Shown: positions 1-6,947 of the stretch, piece after piece
Position numbering within the stretch: the first letter of the stretch is position 1
How the letters are laid out: every line of letters starts with the position of its first letter
From: a virus
Direction: 5' to 3' (one strand)
DNA: 42,444 nucleotides
Virus record (IMG/VR): IMGVR_UViG_3300025949_000045
Coordinates: 1-42,444 of that record
Notes under the pieces: model-generated
The model's input: the letters and a program-made list of their open reading frames with translations, nothing else
What the model was told of the DNA's origin: nothing
Database searches by the model: none
Made by a program: the position numbers and the translations under genes

Positions 1-23
1 CTTGTGCGTCTATGACTGTGACC
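1..23. other. chimeric inverted contig end
   Basis: The first ~25 bases are the reverse complement of bases 79-104 and are absent from the second copy of this region at the contig end, where a different sequence precedes the shared part. This looks like an assembly fold-back and not biology. Confidence 0.8.
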
Positions 24-149
24 GGTTGGCCTCGTACAGGTCGATCAGGCGTTCCAGGTCACGCGGTTGCCGGGCCAGCCGGTCACAGTCATAGACGCAC
101 AAGCCCTCGATGGTGCCGTCTGCGAGGTCGCTGAGTAGTTGGTCGAACT
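24..149. repeat. terminal direct repeat (left copy)
   Basis: These 126 bases are identical to 42319-42444. Joining the ends there restores an uninterrupted integrase reading frame of 464 codons including stop. The simplest reading is an assembly overlap of a circular or circularly permuted molecule of about 42,295 bp. A true short terminal repeat inside a coding sequence is less likely. Confidence 0.85.
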
Positions 150-342
150 TGGGGCGCTTGGCCCGCCGCTTGTAGGCGCTGGCTTCATCGATGTACGGGA
201 CACCTTGCCAGCCTTTGCGCTCGGCTAGGGCTTGTGTGTCCACCTGTTGGCGCTCCAGACCCGACTGTTGGACCGGTTCACCTTCGGACGCGTCCGGGAC
301 CACAGTGACGAGCGACAGCCGTATATAGAGGGCTACTTTCAC
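24..342 (-). CDS. int: large serine integrase, N-terminal part (continues at 42318)
   Basis: This is the 5' third of a large serine recombinase; the rest lies at 41246-42318 across the circular junction, giving 463 aa. The GTG start at 342 puts the family's N-terminus at once (MKVALYIRLS), with the likely catalytic Ser at residue 10. A short insertion follows, then the QQVDTQALAERKGW helix and the conserved DRLARQPRDLERLIDL segment carrying active-site arginines. Such enzymes recombine phage attP with host attB without host factors and need a directionality factor for excision; no such factor is recognised here. No good Shine-Dalgarno precedes the GTG, and an attP-like dyad abuts it. The gene is GC-richer than most of the genome. 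Confidence 0.93.
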
Positions 343-394
343 GCTACATGTTTACCAGATGCGCTGATCTCAATCGATACATCTAGCATGTAGC
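343..394. promoter_or_regulatory. attP-like dyad next to integrase start
   Basis: An inverted repeat has outer arms GCTACATG (343-350) and CATGTAGC (387-394) and inner arms AGATG / CATCT, centred near 368. Its ~52-bp span and place beside a serine integrase gene match typical attP sites of this enzyme class. It could instead be an operator over the integrase promoter. The core dinucleotide cannot be assigned without the host attB. Confidence 0.45.
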
Positions 395-518
395 TCGGAA
401 CAACCTGGCGATTTGGTGTTGTTACGTCGGAGGTGAGAGACCCACCCACCTGACCCGCTGAACGGCCTACCTCCACGATGTACCGGGCAAACCTGGGCCC
501 ATCCCGGAAAGCTCCATT
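395..518. other. intergenic region, integrase to first rightward gene
   Basis: No convincing gene here. It contains short complementary stretches (GGAGGTGAG against CCACCTG) and leads into the first rightward gene. I see no clear -35/-10 pair. Confidence 0.4.
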
Positions 519-926
519 ATGGAAATCGAGGACTTAACCGACGAACTTCGCACCTTAGTCGGCTGGGGAGCACGACCCCACCGCCTGCCGCACCTCGCAA
601 CCTTGCGCGCCCTCACGGATATCCCGGAGGGCGCTTCGTTTCGGCGCACCGGTCAGCTCATGCGCGAGCAGATCAGAGCGGCCGTGGATAACCTCAATCA
701 CCCGACTTACGACTTTGAGGCGGGGACTTGCCCGCGCGAGGTCTTGAACCGCGTCCTGCGGTTGCTGTTTATCTTCGAGGGCACTGGTTTATGCGTGACC
801 GACCGCCGACACCGCGTGATGCAACTGCTGGGCCTGTCCTGGCCGATGGATCAGTGGCGGCGCTATAACAGTCCTGAGCGCCAGTTAATCCGGCTACTAG
901 CATCGGAGATGTATATGGGCGGCTGA
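519..926 (+). CDS. small helical protein resembling actinobacterial effector-associated domains
   Basis: 135 aa, no membrane segment. The pattern resembles a helical module that I recall at the N-terminus of many actinobacterial multidomain regulatory and defence-like proteins: an early 'LPHLATLRAL' helix, a middle 'REQIRAAVDNL' helix, and a C-terminal stretch where a short linker leads to 'TDRRHRVMQLLGLS' then 'WRRYNSPERQLIRLLASEMY'. In hosts this arrangement usually precedes another domain; here it stands alone. The first gene of the rightward arm, it lies between attP and the Acb2-like gene, a common place for accessory or anti-defence genes. The function is unknown; a decoy or adaptor role is only inference. 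The start is ATG 519, with a poor Shine-Dalgarno. Confidence 0.7.
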   Translation: MEIEDLTDELRTLVGWGARPHRLPHLATLRALTDIPEGASFRRTGQLMREQIRAAVDNLNHPTYDFEAGTCPREVLNRVLRLLFIFEGTGLCVTDRRHRVMQLLGLSWPMDQWRRYNSPERQLIRLLASEMYMGG

Positions 927-928
927 TG

Positions 929-960
929 TGTGATAATGGGGATAATTAAGGCGAGATAAC
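929..960 (+). promoter_or_regulatory. promoter with three GATAA repeats
   Basis: An extended -10 (TG-T-GATAAT, 929-937) is followed by GATAAT at 941 and GATAAC at 955. The last lies 5 nt before the ATG at 966, so a leaderless or very short-leader mRNA for the Acb2-like gene is possible. The threefold GATAA spacing could also bind a regulator. Confidence 0.45.
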
Positions 961-965
961 GCGAA

Positions 966-1235
966 ATGAATGAGCCCCTGAAAGATGCCCGCGAGTTAAC
1001 TTTTGGCGAAAAGGCCGTTGGCCTGACCTTTAACCCGTCCAGTAACCCCGACGTACAGAAGATTAAGGAGCAGTTTGCGACAGTGATCGACACGCTTAGT
1101 CAACTTCGTGGGGACGGTCCGGATGCTCCGAGCGTGGACCCAGGGCCTGAGGTTACCCGAATGCTTTCAGTAGCCATCACTGAGGCTCAGACCGCGCAGA
1201 TGTGGGCGGTTAAAGCCGCGACCTGGAACAGTTAG
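966..1235 (+). CDS. Acb2/Tad1-hairpin family protein, probable cyclic-nucleotide sponge
   Basis: 89 aa. The segment GEKAVGLTFNPSSN, then a helix (residues ~28-43, DVQKIKEQFATVIDTL), a short loop and a second helix with AITEAQTAQMWAVKA, match the two-helix hairpin of phage Acb2-type proteins. In characterised members this fold assembles into oligomers that bind cyclic di- and trinucleotides (CBASS signals) and in some cases Thoeris gcADPR, starving host effectors. The signature 'AIT.A..AQMWAVKA' corresponds to the conserved 'AL..LEEA.MWAN.AIA' of the family. The gene ends at a strong terminator (1254-1288). Assignment is from remembered family patterns; ligand range cannot be told from sequence. 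Confidence 0.75.
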   Translation: MNEPLKDARELTFGEKAVGLTFNPSSNPDVQKIKEQFATVIDTLSQLRGDGPDAPSVDPGPEVTRMLSVAITEAQTAQMWAVKAATWNS

Positions 1236-1253
1236 TCACCTAACCACCACACT

Positions 1254-1288
1254 TCCCCCAGTCTCAACGGCGAGATTGGGGGATTTTT
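1254..1288 (+). terminator. rho-independent terminator
   Basis: A 12-bp stem (TCCCCCAGTCTC with GAGATTGGGGGA, one G-T), loop AACGGC, then five T. It ends the Acb2-like transcript. The only Shine-Dalgarno-like sequence for the next gene (GGGGGA, 1278-1283) lies in the 3' arm of the stem. Confidence 0.9.
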
Positions 1289-1293
1289 GATGC

Positions 1294-1608
1294 ATGTACG
1301 AGATCGAGATCAGTGAACGTATTGCTGAAGCCGCGTATGAGATGCGCGAAGCTCCACCTGTACCAGATTCAGTGGTTCTATCCGACTACGAGGCCGACCT
1401 GGAAGCCTGGCGGGTTGACCGGCTCCTGGGCCTGCAGGCCCGCAAGCTGATGGCCGTCCGGCAGATGGCCCACTTTGTGATGGACACCAACGCGGAACTG
1501 GCGGCCAAGGTTACGAGCCCAAACTTAATCGTGTCGGTCGCTAATGAGCACGTTCTATCAAACTTCCTGACCGTCGCGGCCCGGATTATAGAGCAGGCCG
1601 GCGCATGA
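1294..1608 (+). CDS. hypothetical protein
   Basis: 104 aa, mostly helical, no membrane segment, no family recognised. The C-terminal half (ARKLMAVRQMAHFVMDTNAE then VANEHVLSNFLTVAARII) looks like a four-helix arrangement. ATG 1294 begins only 5 nt after the T-tract of the upstream terminator. Translation of the full-length mRNA may thus depend on opening that stem, or a later start is used. The stop overlaps the next start (ATGA), so it is coupled to the membrane protein and the VirD4-like ATPase downstream. Confidence 0.75.
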   Translation: MYEIEISERIAEAAYEMREAPPVPDSVVLSDYEADLEAWRVDRLLGLQARKLMAVRQMAHFVMDTNAELAAKVTSPNLIVSVANEHVLSNFLTVAARIIEQAGA

Positions 1609-1799
1609 TCGGCATTGTCATTCTGGGCGCGGTCGTCTTAATCGCCTGGGGTATTTGGGTTGTCATCGACGGCGAGTGGGTGGAACGGGACAAGGCCAAG
1701 GCGCGCAGGCAAGAGGTCATTGCTGAGGTGTCGGCGGCAGAGCGGGAGGTACAGGAAACCATAAACCGGCTGTGGGAGCAATTAAAGCATTACTATTAA
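1605..1799 (+). CDS. small membrane-anchored coiled-coil protein
   Basis: 64 aa. Residues 1-20 (MIGIVILGAVVLIAWGIWVV) form a single transmembrane helix; residues ~27-60 are charged and heptad-like (AEVSAAEREVQETINRLWEQ), suggesting a cytoplasmic coiled coil. It overlaps the previous gene by 4 nt and ends 6 nt before the VirD4-like gene. This gene order suggests an accessory partner of that membrane ATPase, though a spanin-like or unrelated role cannot be ruled out. Confidence 0.75.
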   Translation: MIGIVILGAVVLIAWGIWVVIDGEWVERDKAKARRQEVIAEVSAAEREVQETINRLWEQLKHYY

Positions 1800-1805
1800 A
1801 GCCTA

Positions 1806-3980
1806 ATGTTGTGGCGAAGCCTCGAAATACTTATCTTGCCCGTACTGATTTTTGGCCCTTTGATTGTAGGGATTCATTGCCGCCGACGATGGGAGCAAAC
1901 CAAGTTGGACGCACAGCACGTCACTTACGAGGTTATCTTTCCCGGCCCCGATCTAACGCTAGAGATGGCAAGCGACTTCTTCAGCCGGCTCAGTGGCCTT
2001 TATCCACCGATGAAACGGGCTAGCATTCATGGCCGCGAAACAGTACGGTTGGAAGTATTTGCCGATGAAGCGGGTATCCACCACTTGCTTAGTTTCCCGG
2101 AGCGCCTAGAAGACACTATCCTAGACATGATTATGTCGGCCGTCCCGGGACTCGGGATTGAGCCGGCCATGCCGATAACGCGACGCTGGAAGTACGGCGC
2201 AGAGCTTAGGCCCCAAACCCCCTCACCGCTGTTGACCGATCCACGTACTGGCAAACCCACAGTAAAAGATTTAGACCCTCGAGTGATCAGTGGATTGCTG
2301 ACTAGTCTGGGCCGTCTCCAAATGGGCGACGCCGTTATGGTTCAGGTGATATTTACTCCCACTGGCTATGACGGCAACTTCAAGGCCTCGGCCAAACTGG
2401 TGACCACGGCCCCACATGATATCCGTGCTCACAAACTAATCGCTAAAGTCCTGTCTGGCTACGGTCATCTACAGGTTTACAAACTCCGCAATATCCATTG
2501 GCTGGTGTTGGATAAGATTAGCCGTCACGAACCCCCGATAGAGCACTGGCGGCTCACGCTTCCGCCGAACGAGTTAGCCATTTTATGTGGTCTGCCCATT
2601 GGTGGCCCGAGTGTGCCCGGTCTGTCATACGGTAGGGGACAGCGCTTAATGGCCGAAGCCGCGACACCCACCGGCCCCATCGTGGTCGCTACGTCCAACT
2701 TCACTGGCTCTACCCGTGTTATCGGCTTTAGTCAGGCCGATAAGACCAAACACGTTCACGTCATTGGCACCCAAGGTTCAGGTAAATCAGCCTTAATGGA
2801 GAACTTATTTATTCAAGACGTGGAGCAGGGTGGGGGTGGCGCGTTTCTCGACCCACATGGTGACAGCTTCCACAACGTTCTAGATCGTATCCCCCGGGCA
2901 CGGATTAACGATGTCGTGGTGCTCGACCTGTCCCTCAGTGATAACCCGGTGGGCTTTAACGTCCTGGAGGGCGACCCCCACAAGGTCACTAATCAAGTCA
3001 TGGCCGTGTTTGACCGCTTATATGATATCTACAAACTCTCCACCACCCCGGACATTCTGCGCAATGTCACGCTCACCCTGGCCCACAATGGCTTGTCATT
3101 ACTGGATATCCCGGCTGCGCTAGCCCCAGGTGAGGGCGGCAAACGCTTCCGTGATGAGCTAATCAAGAAAGTCCCCGACGAGGCGGTCAAGAACTTCTGG
3201 AACCGCGAGTATAACCTCATGAAGCCGGAGCGCCAGGCCGATGCGATTGCACCCCTGCTTAGGCGGCTCAGACCATTTGAGACCTGGCCCAGCCTGCGGG
3301 GAGCACTCGGCCAAACCAAATCCGGCTTCAACTTTGATGACGTACTGGCCTGCAACAAGATCGTGCTGGTCAACCTGTCGAAAGAAGTGGGGGAGGAAGA
3401 GACCAAACTGTATGCGTCGCTACTACTAGCCAAACTGTGGGAGTCAGCCTTGCGCCGGGCACGCATTCCATTTGAGCAGCGCCGGCCGTTTGGTGTGTAC
3501 GTCGATGAGTTCCACAATTATGTCAACCTGCCCATGAGTTTCGCTACCGTTCTAGACGAGGCGCGCAAGTACGCCGTGAGCTTCACGCTGGCACACCAAC
3601 GCATGGCCCAACTGCCACCTGACTTACGTGACGCCGTGCTCGCCAACGCCCGTAACAAGATGTTCCTAGCTATGGGAGCAAATGATGCCTCTATCCTGGC
3701 CCGCGAGATACCGGCCCTATCGGCGACACTGCTTCAGAACCTCGGGAAGTTCGAGGGTGTATTTCGCCTGATAACTGGAGACGCAACGCTCAGACCGGCA
3801 ACGGGAGTGACGCTCGCACCAGGCAAGTCATGCAACACGGCCCACGCGGTCAGGATCGCCTCACAGGTGCAGTACGGCCGACCCCTAGCAATGGTTGATG
3901 CTGACATCACCCAGCGACAGCGAGTGGTCTGGGAACCTCAGCCCCGGGCCCAGAAAGGACTCCGGGTGGTGGAGGCATGA
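1806..3980 (+). CDS. VirD4/TraG-like type IV coupling ATPase
   Basis: 724 aa. An N-terminal hydrophobic helix (residues ~3-22) anchors it in the membrane. A long linker domain follows, then a RecA-like motor: Walker A GTQGSGKS (residues ~321-328), FLDPHGDS around 346-353, and Walker B-like YVDEFHNY near 563-570, with a late 'TLAHQRMAQL' sensor-like segment. This is the layout of coupling proteins that pump single- or double-stranded DNA through conjugation channels and of related ATPases in integrative elements. In actinobacteria such genes often sit beside a Replic_Relax gene, as here (4075-4752). Presence immediately upstream of a phage terminase is unusual. No relaxase (Mob) or other T4SS channel proteins were found, so it may use a host channel or serve another DNA-transport role. 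Confidence 0.85.
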   Translation: MLWRSLEILILPVLIFGPLIVGIHCRRRWEQTKLDAQHVTYEVIFPGPDLTLEMASDFFSRLSGLYPPMKRASIHGRETVRLEVFADEAGIHHLLSFPERLEDTILDMIMSAVPGLGIEPAMPITRRWKYGAELRPQTPSPLLTDPRTGKPTVKDLDPRVISGLLTSLGRLQMGDAVMVQVIFTPTGYDGNFKASAKLVTTAPHDIRAHKLIAKVLSGYGHLQVYKLRNIHWLVLDKISRHEPPIEHWRLTLPPNELAILCGLPIGGPSVPGLSYGRGQRLMAEAATPTGPIVVATSNFTGSTRVIGFSQADKTKHVHVIGTQGSGKSALMENLFIQDVEQGGGGAFLDPHGDSFHNVLDRIPRARINDVVVLDLSLSDNPVGFNVLEGDPHKVTNQVMAVFDRLYDIYKLSTTPDILRNVTLTLAHNGLSLLDIPAALAPGEGGKRFRDELIKKVPDEAVKNFWNREYNLMKPERQADAIAPLLRRLRPFETWPSLRGALGQTKSGFNFDDVLACNKIVLVNLSKEVGEEETKLYASLLLAKLWESALRRARIPFEQRRPFGVYVDEFHNYVNLPMSFATVLDEARKYAVSFTLAHQRMAQLPPDLRDAVLANARNKMFLAMGANDASILAREIPALSATLLQNLGKFEGVFRLITGDATLRPATGVTLAPGKSCNTAHAVRIASQVQYGRPLAMVDADITQRQRVVWEPQPRAQKGLRVVEA

Positions 3981-4075
3981 CTACCAAGACCAGTACCCCG
4001 ACAGCTACCGAGGTCGGAGGCGACAACCCCCGTATTTACTGGCCGAGACGTGTCTGTAACGGCCGGATTGGTTAG
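3977..4075 (+). CDS. tiny coupled ORF between ATPase and Replic_Relax genes
   Basis: 32 codons from ATG 3977, which overlaps the ATPase stop (ATGA), to TAG at 4073-4075, which overlaps the next start (TAGTG). The peptide begins MTTKTSTPTATEVGGDNP and ends with PRRVCNGRIG. The exact coupling at both ends suggests translation, at least as a bridge that delivers ribosomes to the next gene. No function is known. Confidence 0.5.
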   Translation: MTTKTSTPTATEVGGDNPRIYWPRRVCNGRIG

Positions 4076-4752
4076 TGGTTATGGCTTCCCATTTCCTCTC
4101 ACCTACCGACCACGACATCATTCGCGATGTGGCCAGGCTCAAACAAGTCACAACGTCCCAGCTCGGACGCCTCCACTTCTCCCACACCAGCCCAGCTTCA
4201 GACGGCCGGCAATGCCGAGACGTGCTCCAGCGTCTAGAACGCCTAGGCCATATCAGACCCTTGGAACGCAAGCTCGGGGGCCGACCACCTGGCGGCTTCA
4301 CATGGGTACGGGCTGAGTCAGACATCTATGAGAAGCGTGACCATGCCATTGATATCGCGGAGCTTTATACGCGCGTAGTAGAAGCGGAGCGAGCCGGACA
4401 GCTAACGATTTTGGGTGAGCCCAGCGTGGAGGATTACATTCGGGGAAGTCGAACCAAGTACGACCTCAATTTGTGGATTAGAGGCGCCGATGAGATTGAC
4501 TGGTACGTAGAGGTAGACCGGGGAAGTGAGGAAATGCCAGATGTGCGGGACAAGCTGCGCAAGTATGTTAATGCTTATAAGGCGGCCACAGTCGGGTTTC
4601 CACTGGTTATCTATGTCGTGACGTTTGCTTACCGCAACCGCTATGAACAACGGGTACAGGCCCTACGCCGGGAGATATCCAAACAAGAGGAAGCTAGTTT
4701 ATTCACCGTGTGTACGCTTGATGAGGCGGTTAAGACACTAGCTACAACATAA
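4075..4752 (+). CDS. replication-relaxation (Replic_Relax) family protein
   Basis: 225 aa. An N-terminal winged helix (residues ~8-75: LSPTDHDIIRDVARLKQVTT, then QCRDVLQRLERLGHI and a wing GGRPPGGFTW) is followed by a nuclease-like alpha/beta domain with 'DEIDWYVEVDRGSEEMPDVRDKLRKY' and the strand 'FPLVIYVVTF'. The acidic D/E-x-E pattern followed by a lysine-rich helix is usual for this family, which was linked to plasmid replication and copy control. Pairing with a VirD4-like ATPase matches actinobacterial integrative elements. The start may be GTG 4075 (overlapping the upstream TAG) or ATG 4081. Confidence 0.8.
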   Translation: MVMASHFLSPTDHDIIRDVARLKQVTTSQLGRLHFSHTSPASDGRQCRDVLQRLERLGHIRPLERKLGGRPPGGFTWVRAESDIYEKRDHAIDIAELYTRVVEAERAGQLTILGEPSVEDYIRGSRTKYDLNLWIRGADEIDWYVEVDRGSEEMPDVRDKLRKYVNAYKAATVGFPLVIYVVTFAYRNRYEQRVQALRREISKQEEASLFTVCTLDEAVKTLATT

Positions 4753-4869
4753 AACGCGATGGGGAAGTGTCGAAAATTCCGGGGTTTTCAATTTACTTTG
4801 ATGGCTTGATAGTTCGTGCAAGCCTCGATTGCTGTAACTTGACAAGATTTAGCCTTAGATCATAGCCAG
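4753..4869 (+). promoter_or_regulatory. intergenic region with candidate promoter before packaging genes
   Basis: A perfect -35 (TTGACA, 4839-4844) lies 17 nt before a weak -10 near 4862. A short GC-rich patch with T-runs (~4770-4795) might end the upstream transcript, but no clean hairpin was found. Confidence 0.35.
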
Positions 4870-4898
4870 TTGTTCAAACGTAACCAGTATGGCATATT
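4870..4898 (+). promoter_or_regulatory. promoter for terminase operon, likely leaderless
   Basis: TTGTTC (4870-4875), 17-nt spacer, CATATT (4893-4898). The -10 lies 7 nt before ATG 4906, so transcription should start at or next to the start codon. Confidence 0.5.
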
Positions 4899-4905
4899 AG
4901 GGCTA

Positions 4906-5292
4906 ATGGAAACTGCACAAAAAACGACAATTATCACGGCTCAGCAGCAAGCGTGGATTGACTTCTGTGCAACGGGCGGGACAATTATCACCCCTGAGGG
5001 TGAATTTAAGAAGATGAGCGCCGAGACTTTAGCCCAAGAGTTAAAGGTTGTTCGCACGACGCTCTATAACTGGCAGAAGACGATCCCGAACTTTTGGGAA
5101 GTGGTTTCCGAGCGTAGAAATCAGATATACGCCGGCTCTCGCATGTCTATGATCTACAAAGCTATGCTCCAAAAGGCGGTTAAGGGTGACGTGGCCGCAG
5201 CCTCATTGCTTATGAAGCAAGGCGGCATACTCAAAGCTGACAAGACTGAATCCAAAATCGAGCTACACAATATTGACGCGGTACTGGAGTGA
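4906..5292 (+). CDS. terS: terminase small subunit
   Basis: 128 aa from ATG 4906; an upstream TTG (4870) would extend it through the promoter and is less likely. Residues ~1-70 hold an HTH of the small-terminase type (WIDFCATGG, then SAETLAQELKVVRTTLYNW QKT). A helical oligomerisation part follows (MIYKAMLQKAVKGDVAAASLLMKQ). Family members bind the pac/cos DNA and load the large subunit. The stop overlaps the large-subunit start (GTGA), fitting translational coupling. The start lies 7 nt after a -10 box, so the message may be leaderless. Confidence 0.85.
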   Translation: METAQKTTIITAQQQAWIDFCATGGTIITPEGEFKKMSAETLAQELKVVRTTLYNWQKTIPNFWEVVSERRNQIYAGSRMSMIYKAMLQKAVKGDVAAASLLMKQGGILKADKTESKIELHNIDAVLE

Positions 5293-6920
5293 CTGAACTT
5301 GCATCAGCCAAACTCCAAAAGGGGACTGACGAATGGCGAAAGGCCAGAATCCTCGAGATTGCAGCAGATTTCCATGTTTACAATGAAAAGAACCTCTGTA
5401 TCCGTGACAAGGACGGAAGTATCGTCCCACTTTCCCTTAATTCTGTTCAACGTAAATTCGTGGCCGCAGTCTTGGCGGAACTTGAAGCCGGCCGACCTGT
5501 ACGATTTATTATCCTCAAGGCTCGACAAATGGGACTCTCTACGATCATCGAGGCCCTTATTTTCTGGTGGACGGCCACACACAAAAACCAATCGGCCACC
5601 ATCGTCGCCCACTTAGACGAAGCCGCTCGCAACATTTACGAGATGTTTCGCCGCTACTACGACAACGCCAAAAGCCCATTCCAACCTAGATTGAGGTACA
5701 ACACCAAGAAAGACCTGACGTTCGAAGTGTTGGGCAGCCAGATCAAAACAGGTAGCGCTGAGTCTAAGGAAATAGGACGCTCTAGCACTAATCAGATCCT
5801 CCACAATTCAGAGGTAGCGTTCTGGAGCAACGGTCAAGAGTTAGTGGCCGGCCTCATGCAGACCGTACCAATGCGGCCTAACACAATGGTTTTCCACGAG
5901 TCCACGGCTAACGGTATTGGAGGTTATTTCTATGAGACCTGGCAAGCGGCCAAACGCGGCGACAGCGTGTTTACGCCTATCTTCTACGCGTGGTATGACG
6001 CCGACGAGTACCAATTACCAGTGTCGGCTAACTTCTCACTAAGTGACACAGAGCAAAAGCTTAAGGACACCTACAACCTTAAAGACGAGCAAGTGATGTG
6101 GTATCGCATGAAGCTCAAAGAGTTCGGCAACGATGCTGACCGCATGCGCCAAGAGTACCCATCAAATGACATGGAGGCCTTTATTGCGTCCGGGCGGCCA
6201 AGGTTTGACATCAACGCCTTGCTTGAGTACGAAAAGGCGTCACTGCCAGGCGACTTCATCGAGCTAACCCAAGGTGAACACGGCTATGAACCACACAAGG
6301 TAGAGAAATCAGCCTTACAGGTGTGGAAATACCCGGATCGTTTAGGTCAGTACGTTATCGGTATCGACGTAGCTGAGGGTCTAGAACACGGCGATTACTC
6401 AGTCATTACCGTGCTGGACAAGAAGAACATGGAAACGGTCGCGCGCTGGCGTGGTCACTGTGATCCTGACCGCTTGGGAGACATTGCTTACGACATTGGC
6501 ATGTGGTATTTACGGGCGTTAATAGGCACTGAGGTGAACAATCACGGCCTCACCACACTCCAGCGCTTAAAGGATCGGCGTTACCCAACGCTCTACACCC
6601 GCGAACGCAACTATGAAAAGGAGTTGTGGGAGCAACCAGCCGCCATGCTCGGTTGGAAGACTGACCTTAGAACCAAGCCTTTAATGGTGGACTACCTGGC
6701 CCAAGCGATCCGCGAACATAGTTTGACAGACCACGACATTACCTTTGCACGTGAGGCTATGACGTATGTGATCGATGAGAATGGCCGCACCAATGCTCAA
6801 GAGGGCTGCTTCGACGATACAGTCATTGCAACCGCCATTGCCTTGCAGATGTTTCAATGGAGTTACACCGAACCCGAAACAGCCGATTACCAGTATGATC
6901 CGAACTTTATGCCTACCTAG
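5289..6920 (+). CDS. terL: terminase large subunit
   Basis: 543 aa, normal length. The N-terminal ATPase has a variant Walker A (KARQMGLST, residues ~77-85) of the T4-like 'R-x-x-G-x-S/T' type and an adenine/Walker B region around STNQILHNSEVAFW (~170-183). The C-terminal RNase H-like nuclease shows its first acidic motif in VIGIDVAEGLEHGDYS (~355-370), a second near LIGTEVNNHG, and the third in GCFDDTVIATAIALQ near the end. It powers DNA packaging into the prohead through the portal and cuts genome units from the concatemer. GTG start overlaps the small-subunit stop. Confidence 0.97.
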   Translation: MTELASAKLQKGTDEWRKARILEIAADFHVYNEKNLCIRDKDGSIVPLSLNSVQRKFVAAVLAELEAGRPVRFIILKARQMGLSTIIEALIFWWTATHKNQSATIVAHLDEAARNIYEMFRRYYDNAKSPFQPRLRYNTKKDLTFEVLGSQIKTGSAESKEIGRSSTNQILHNSEVAFWSNGQELVAGLMQTVPMRPNTMVFHESTANGIGGYFYETWQAAKRGDSVFTPIFYAWYDADEYQLPVSANFSLSDTEQKLKDTYNLKDEQVMWYRMKLKEFGNDADRMRQEYPSNDMEAFIASGRPRFDINALLEYEKASLPGDFIELTQGEHGYEPHKVEKSALQVWKYPDRLGQYVIGIDVAEGLEHGDYSVITVLDKKNMETVARWRGHCDPDRLGDIAYDIGMWYLRALIGTEVNNHGLTTLQRLKDRRYPTLYTRERNYEKELWEQPAAMLGWKTDLRTKPLMVDYLAQAIREHSLTDHDITFAREAMTYVIDENGRTNAQEGCFDDTVIATAIALQMFQWSYTEPETADYQYDPNFMPT

Positions 6921-6947
6921 ACAAGCGTTAGCTTTATAGCCTAGTAT

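Noticed and set aside
3029-3517. minus-strand ORF of 162 codons
   Set aside because: Antisense to the well-supported VirD4-like ATPase; a shadow frame.
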